DNA of 64,000 nucleotides from assembly GCF_009908265.2 (NCBI RefSeq), contig NZ_JAAATX020000010.1, forward strand, positions 1 through 64,000. Reading direction: 5' to 3'. Position 1 is the first letter of the stretch. Every line of letters starts with the position of its first letter. The position numbers and the translations under genes were made by a program. Below, in pieces: positions 61,979-64,000 of this stretch. The stretch comes from Paragemmobacter amnigenus. Its GTDB lineage: Bacteria; Pseudomonadota; Alphaproteobacteria; Rhodobacterales; Rhodobacteraceae. Below the pieces are notes generated by a model that ran no database searches, was not told where the DNA came from, and was given only the letters and a program-made list of their open reading frames with translations.

Positions 61979-62704
61979 ATGGCACGAGTGGCTTTGGTGA
62001 CGGGTGGGTCGCGCGGGATCGGTGCCGCGATTTCGGTGGCGCTCAAGGCGGCAGGCTACAAGGTCGCCGCCAACTACGCCGGCAATGACGAGGCGGCCGC
62101 CGCCTTCACCAAGGAAACCGGCATCCCGACCTTCAAATGGTCCGTCGCCGATTACGACGCCTGCGTCGCGGGCATCGCACGGGTCGAGGCAGAGGTCGGC
62201 CCCGTCGACGTGCTGGTCAACAACGCGGGCATCACCCGCGACGCCATGTTCCACAAGATGACCCCCCAGCAGTGGAAGGAAGTCATCGACACCAACCTGA
62301 CGGGCCTGTTCAACATGACCCACCCGCTGTGGTCGGGCATGCGCGACCGCAAGTTCGGCCGCGTCATCAACATCTCGTCCATCAACGGGCAGAAGGGTCA
62401 GGCGGGGCAGGCCAACTATTCCGCGGCCAAGTCCGGCGATCTGGGCTTCACCAAGGCTCTGGCACAGGAAGGCGCGCGCGCCGGCATCACCGTCAACGCC
62501 ATCTGCCCGGGCTACATCGCGACCGAGATGGTCAAGGCCATCGACGAAAAGGTGCTGAACGAACGCATCATCCCGCAGATCCCGGTGGGCCGTTTGGGCG
62601 AGCCGGAAGAGATCGCGCGCACCGTGGTCTTCCTCGCCTCGGACGATGCGGGGTTCATCACCGGCTCCACCATCTCGGCCAATGGCGGGCAGTTCTTCGT
62701 CTGA
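61979..62704 (+). CDS. phaB: Acetoacetyl-CoA reductase
   Basis: NADPH-dependent short-chain dehydrogenase that reduces acetoacetyl-CoA to (R)-3-hydroxybutyryl-CoA. The start at 61979 (241 residues, MARVALVTGGSRGIG) has GGAGG 7 nt upstream; the ATG at 61973 sits directly on that site. TGGSRGIG cofactor motif, NNAGITRD, the catalytic Ser-Tyr-x3-Lys (NISSING, YSAAKSG) and ICPGYIATEMV are typical. Confidence 0.96.
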   Translation: MARVALVTGGSRGIGAAISVALKAAGYKVAANYAGNDEAAAAFTKETGIPTFKWSVADYDACVAGIARVEAEVGPVDVLVNNAGITRDAMFHKMTPQQWKEVIDTNLTGLFNMTHPLWSGMRDRKFGRVINISSINGQKGQAGQANYSAAKSGDLGFTKALAQEGARAGITVNAICPGYIATEMVKAIDEKVLNERIIPQIPVGRLGEPEEIARTVVFLASDDAGFITGSTISANGGQFFV

Positions 62705-62715
62705 CAGCCGGGGCT

Positions 62716-62828
62716 GCGGAATTAGACGCAAATTTCGCGCCGATTTCTGACGCAGAAATCGGACAGCCCTCCACGGGAGCCGCGGAATTTGCGTCAAATT
62801 CCGCCGCGATTTCTGCGTCAGAAATCGC
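62716..62828. repeat. Palindrome array B downstream of phaB
   Basis: Four hairpins. GCGGAATTAG/CAAATTTCGC (62716-62738, loop ACG, one mismatch). CCGATTTCTG/CAGAAATCGG (62740-62762, loop ACG). A 19-nt spacer. GCGGAATTTG/CAAATTCCGC (62782-62804, loop CGT). GCGATTTCTG/CAGAAATCGC (62806-62828, loop CGT). It begins 12 nt after the phaB stop and is followed by the phaB terminator. Confidence 0.88.
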
Positions 62829-62847
62829 TTTCTCCGACCGATCGAAC

Positions 62848-62877
62848 GGCCCGCGTCAAGCGCGGGCCTTTTGCTTT
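62848..62877 (+). terminator. Terminator of phaB
   Basis: 8-bp stem GGCCCGCG/CGCGGGCC with loop TCAAG, followed by TTTTGCTTT. Confidence 0.88.
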
Positions 62878-62906
62878 GCGAAGTGAACCGCTACAACCTG
62901 CGAAAC

Positions 62907-62952
62907 GCAAAAATCTTCGAAGATTTTTGCAAATTCCTTCGAAGGAATTTGC
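62907..62952. repeat. Palindrome pair C upstream of the DMT gene
   Basis: Two perfect 24-nt palindromes overlapping by 2 nt: half-sites GCAAAAATCTTC (62907-62918 and its complement to 62930) and GCAAATTCCTTC (62929-62940 and its complement to 62952). Both are centred on TTCGAA. They end 8 nt before the ATG. Confidence 0.88.
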
Positions 62953-62960
62953 GGGGAACC

Positions 62961-63818
62961 ATGACGACGACACGCGCCACCGCCATCGGCTTCACCGCCG
63001 TCCTCATGTGGTCCCTCCTCGCGCTCTTCACCATCGGCTCCGCCCCCGTCCCCCCGTTCCTGCTGAACGCGCTGACCTTCGGCATCGGCGGCACGCTGGG
63101 CCTGATCTGGACGCTCCGGAACGGGATGGACCGCCTGCGCGGCATCCCGTGGCGCGTCTATGCCTTCGGCATCATCGGCCTCTTCGGCTATCACGCGCTC
63201 TACTTCACCGCCTTCCGCGTGGCGCCTTCGGCCGAAACCGGCCTCATGGCCTATCTCTGGCCGCTGTTCATCGTACTTTTCGCAAGCCTCCTGCCGGGCG
63301 AGCGCCTGCGCCCCATGGTCCTCATCGGCGCCCTCCTCGCCTTCGCGGGCGCGGCGATCATCGTCTTGGGCCGCGATGCGGGGGGCAGTGCCACACCGCT
63401 GGGCCTTGCCCTGGGCTTTCTCTGCGCGATCACATGGGCGGGCTATTCCACACTGTCCCGCCGCCTTGGCGACATCCCCACCGAAAGCGTCACGATCTAC
63501 TGCCTTGGCACCGCGATCCTGTCCGCCTTCGTCCACCCACTGGTCGAAGAAACCGTCTGGCCCGCCACCACGACGGGTTGGCTGTCCATCGCCGCCCTCG
63601 GCATCGGCCCCGTCGGCGCGGCCTTCTTCACATGGGACATCGGCATGAAAAAAGGCGACATCCAGCTTCTGGGCGTCGCCTCCTATGCGGCACCGCTCCT
63701 GTCCACCCTCGCATTGGTCCTTGCAGGCATATCGCCTGCATCATGGACCATCCTCGCGGCGGCCATCCTCATCACGGCGGGTGCGGCGCTGGCGGCCCGC
63801 GCCAGCGCCAAGGGATAA
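62961..63818 (+). CDS. DMT family transporter (YddG-like)
   Basis: Inner-membrane exporter of the drug/metabolite superfamily, 285 residues from the ATG at 62961; the longer frame covers the palindromes. Ten hydrophobic helices in two EamA-like repeats, with RATAIGFTAVLMWSLLALFT, ETGLMAYLWPLFIVLFASLL and LGIGPVGAAFFTWDIGMKKG. The last resembles the aromatic amino-acid exporter YddG. Substrate unproven. Confidence 0.87.
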   Translation: MTTTRATAIGFTAVLMWSLLALFTIGSAPVPPFLLNALTFGIGGTLGLIWTLRNGMDRLRGIPWRVYAFGIIGLFGYHALYFTAFRVAPSAETGLMAYLWPLFIVLFASLLPGERLRPMVLIGALLAFAGAAIIVLGRDAGGSATPLGLALGFLCAITWAGYSTLSRRLGDIPTESVTIYCLGTAILSAFVHPLVEETVWPATTTGWLSIAALGIGPVGAAFFTWDIGMKKGDIQLLGVASYAAPLLSTLALVLAGISPASWTILAAAILITAGAALAARASAKG

Positions 63819-63823
63819 TCCCC

Positions 63824-63991
63824 TTACGCCTGCTGCAGGCGCGTCATTTCCTCTTTCAATTTCAGTTTCTGCTTCTTCAGCTCGGCGATCCGCAGGGCAT
63901 CCGCGCCGGGGCTGCGCTGTTCCCGCTCGACCATGTCAGAGAGGTTCTCATGCTTGCGGCGCAGTTCCTGCAGATGCGAAGCAATGGTCAT
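63824..63991 (-). CDS. Small DUF465 (YdcH-like) protein
   Basis: A 55-residue all-helical protein: MTIASHLQELRRKHENLSDM, then a Lys-rich helix ELKKQKLKLKEEMTRL. This is the DUF465/YdcH pattern of short coiled-coil proteins of unknown function. GGACGG precedes the ATG weakly. It is convergent with the DMT gene (5 nt gap) and lies at the window edge. Confidence 0.85.
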   Translation of the reverse strand: MTIASHLQELRRKHENLSDMVEREQRSPGADALRIAELKKQKLKLKEEMTRLQQA

Positions 63992-64000
63992 AGCCGTCCT

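Overview
The window is about 64 kb of GC-rich chromosome from an alphaproteobacterium, most likely a member of the Rhodobacteraceae (Rhodobacter/Tabrizicola/Gemmobacter-like). The support is the ybgC-tolQRAB-pal-cpoB-tilS order, ruvCAB, a divergent fnrL/hemN pair with a perfect FNR box, a phosphatidylcholine synthase, phaA-phaB, small DUF1127 and DUF465 proteins, and several kinds of short hairpin repeat between genes. Almost everything is housekeeping or conserved family-level content. I see no prophage, plasmid, insertion sequence, CRISPR array, rRNA or tRNA gene.

Layout. 1-6457 (minus): the Tol-Pal envelope operon, ending in tilS cut by the window edge. 6521-11294 (minus): a YihY membrane protein, two hypothetical genes and ruvCAB. 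11605-16245: a DUF1127 gene, prmA, a methyltransferase, msrA and an MFS transporter. 16643-22032: priA, then on the plus strand a transaldolase-like aldolase, DUF484, xerC and pcs. 22263-28089: an EamA transporter, rpsA, ihfB, lapA, trpF and trpB. 28415-29952: two small secreted acidic proteins followed by a membrane-anchored LuxR-type regulator. 29956-36177: DUF2237, ileS, DUF3253, fnrL and hemN. 36214-43215 (minus): yejABEF with a coupled glycosyltransferase. 43548-49187: membrane cytochrome c, pheA, an SRPBCC protein, nudC, a cyclic-nucleotide phosphodiesterase-like protein and a HAD phosphatase. 49192-54924: ftsE-ftsX-acyltransferase, a zinc-ribbon protein and a large DUF4175 protein. 54967-59671: lysA, DUF2834, two tiny lipoproteins, argH, a TlpA-like thioredoxin and tag. 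59769-63991: a degenerate EAL protein, phaA, phaB, a DMT transporter and DUF465.

Functional groups. Tol-Pal and FtsEX act on envelope constriction. RuvABC, PriA, XerC, Tag and IHF serve DNA repair, restart and architecture. TrpF/TrpB, PheA, LysA and ArgH are amino-acid biosynthesis. FnrL and oxygen-independent HemN couple oxygen sensing to haem synthesis. PhaA/PhaB supply 3-hydroxybutyryl-CoA for polyhydroxybutyrate.

The least explained material is non-coding. There are arrays of short AT-rich palindromes of two types placed at gene ends (trpF-trpB, phaB-DMT, lysA-DUF2834). There are four larger intergenic elements built from a GC-rich hairpin, a second hairpin and a conserved tail. A GTAGG-type hairpin supplies the stop codons of three genes and the start codon of another. 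The secreted-acidic-protein/membrane-LuxR cluster is the best candidate for an uncharacterised protein system.
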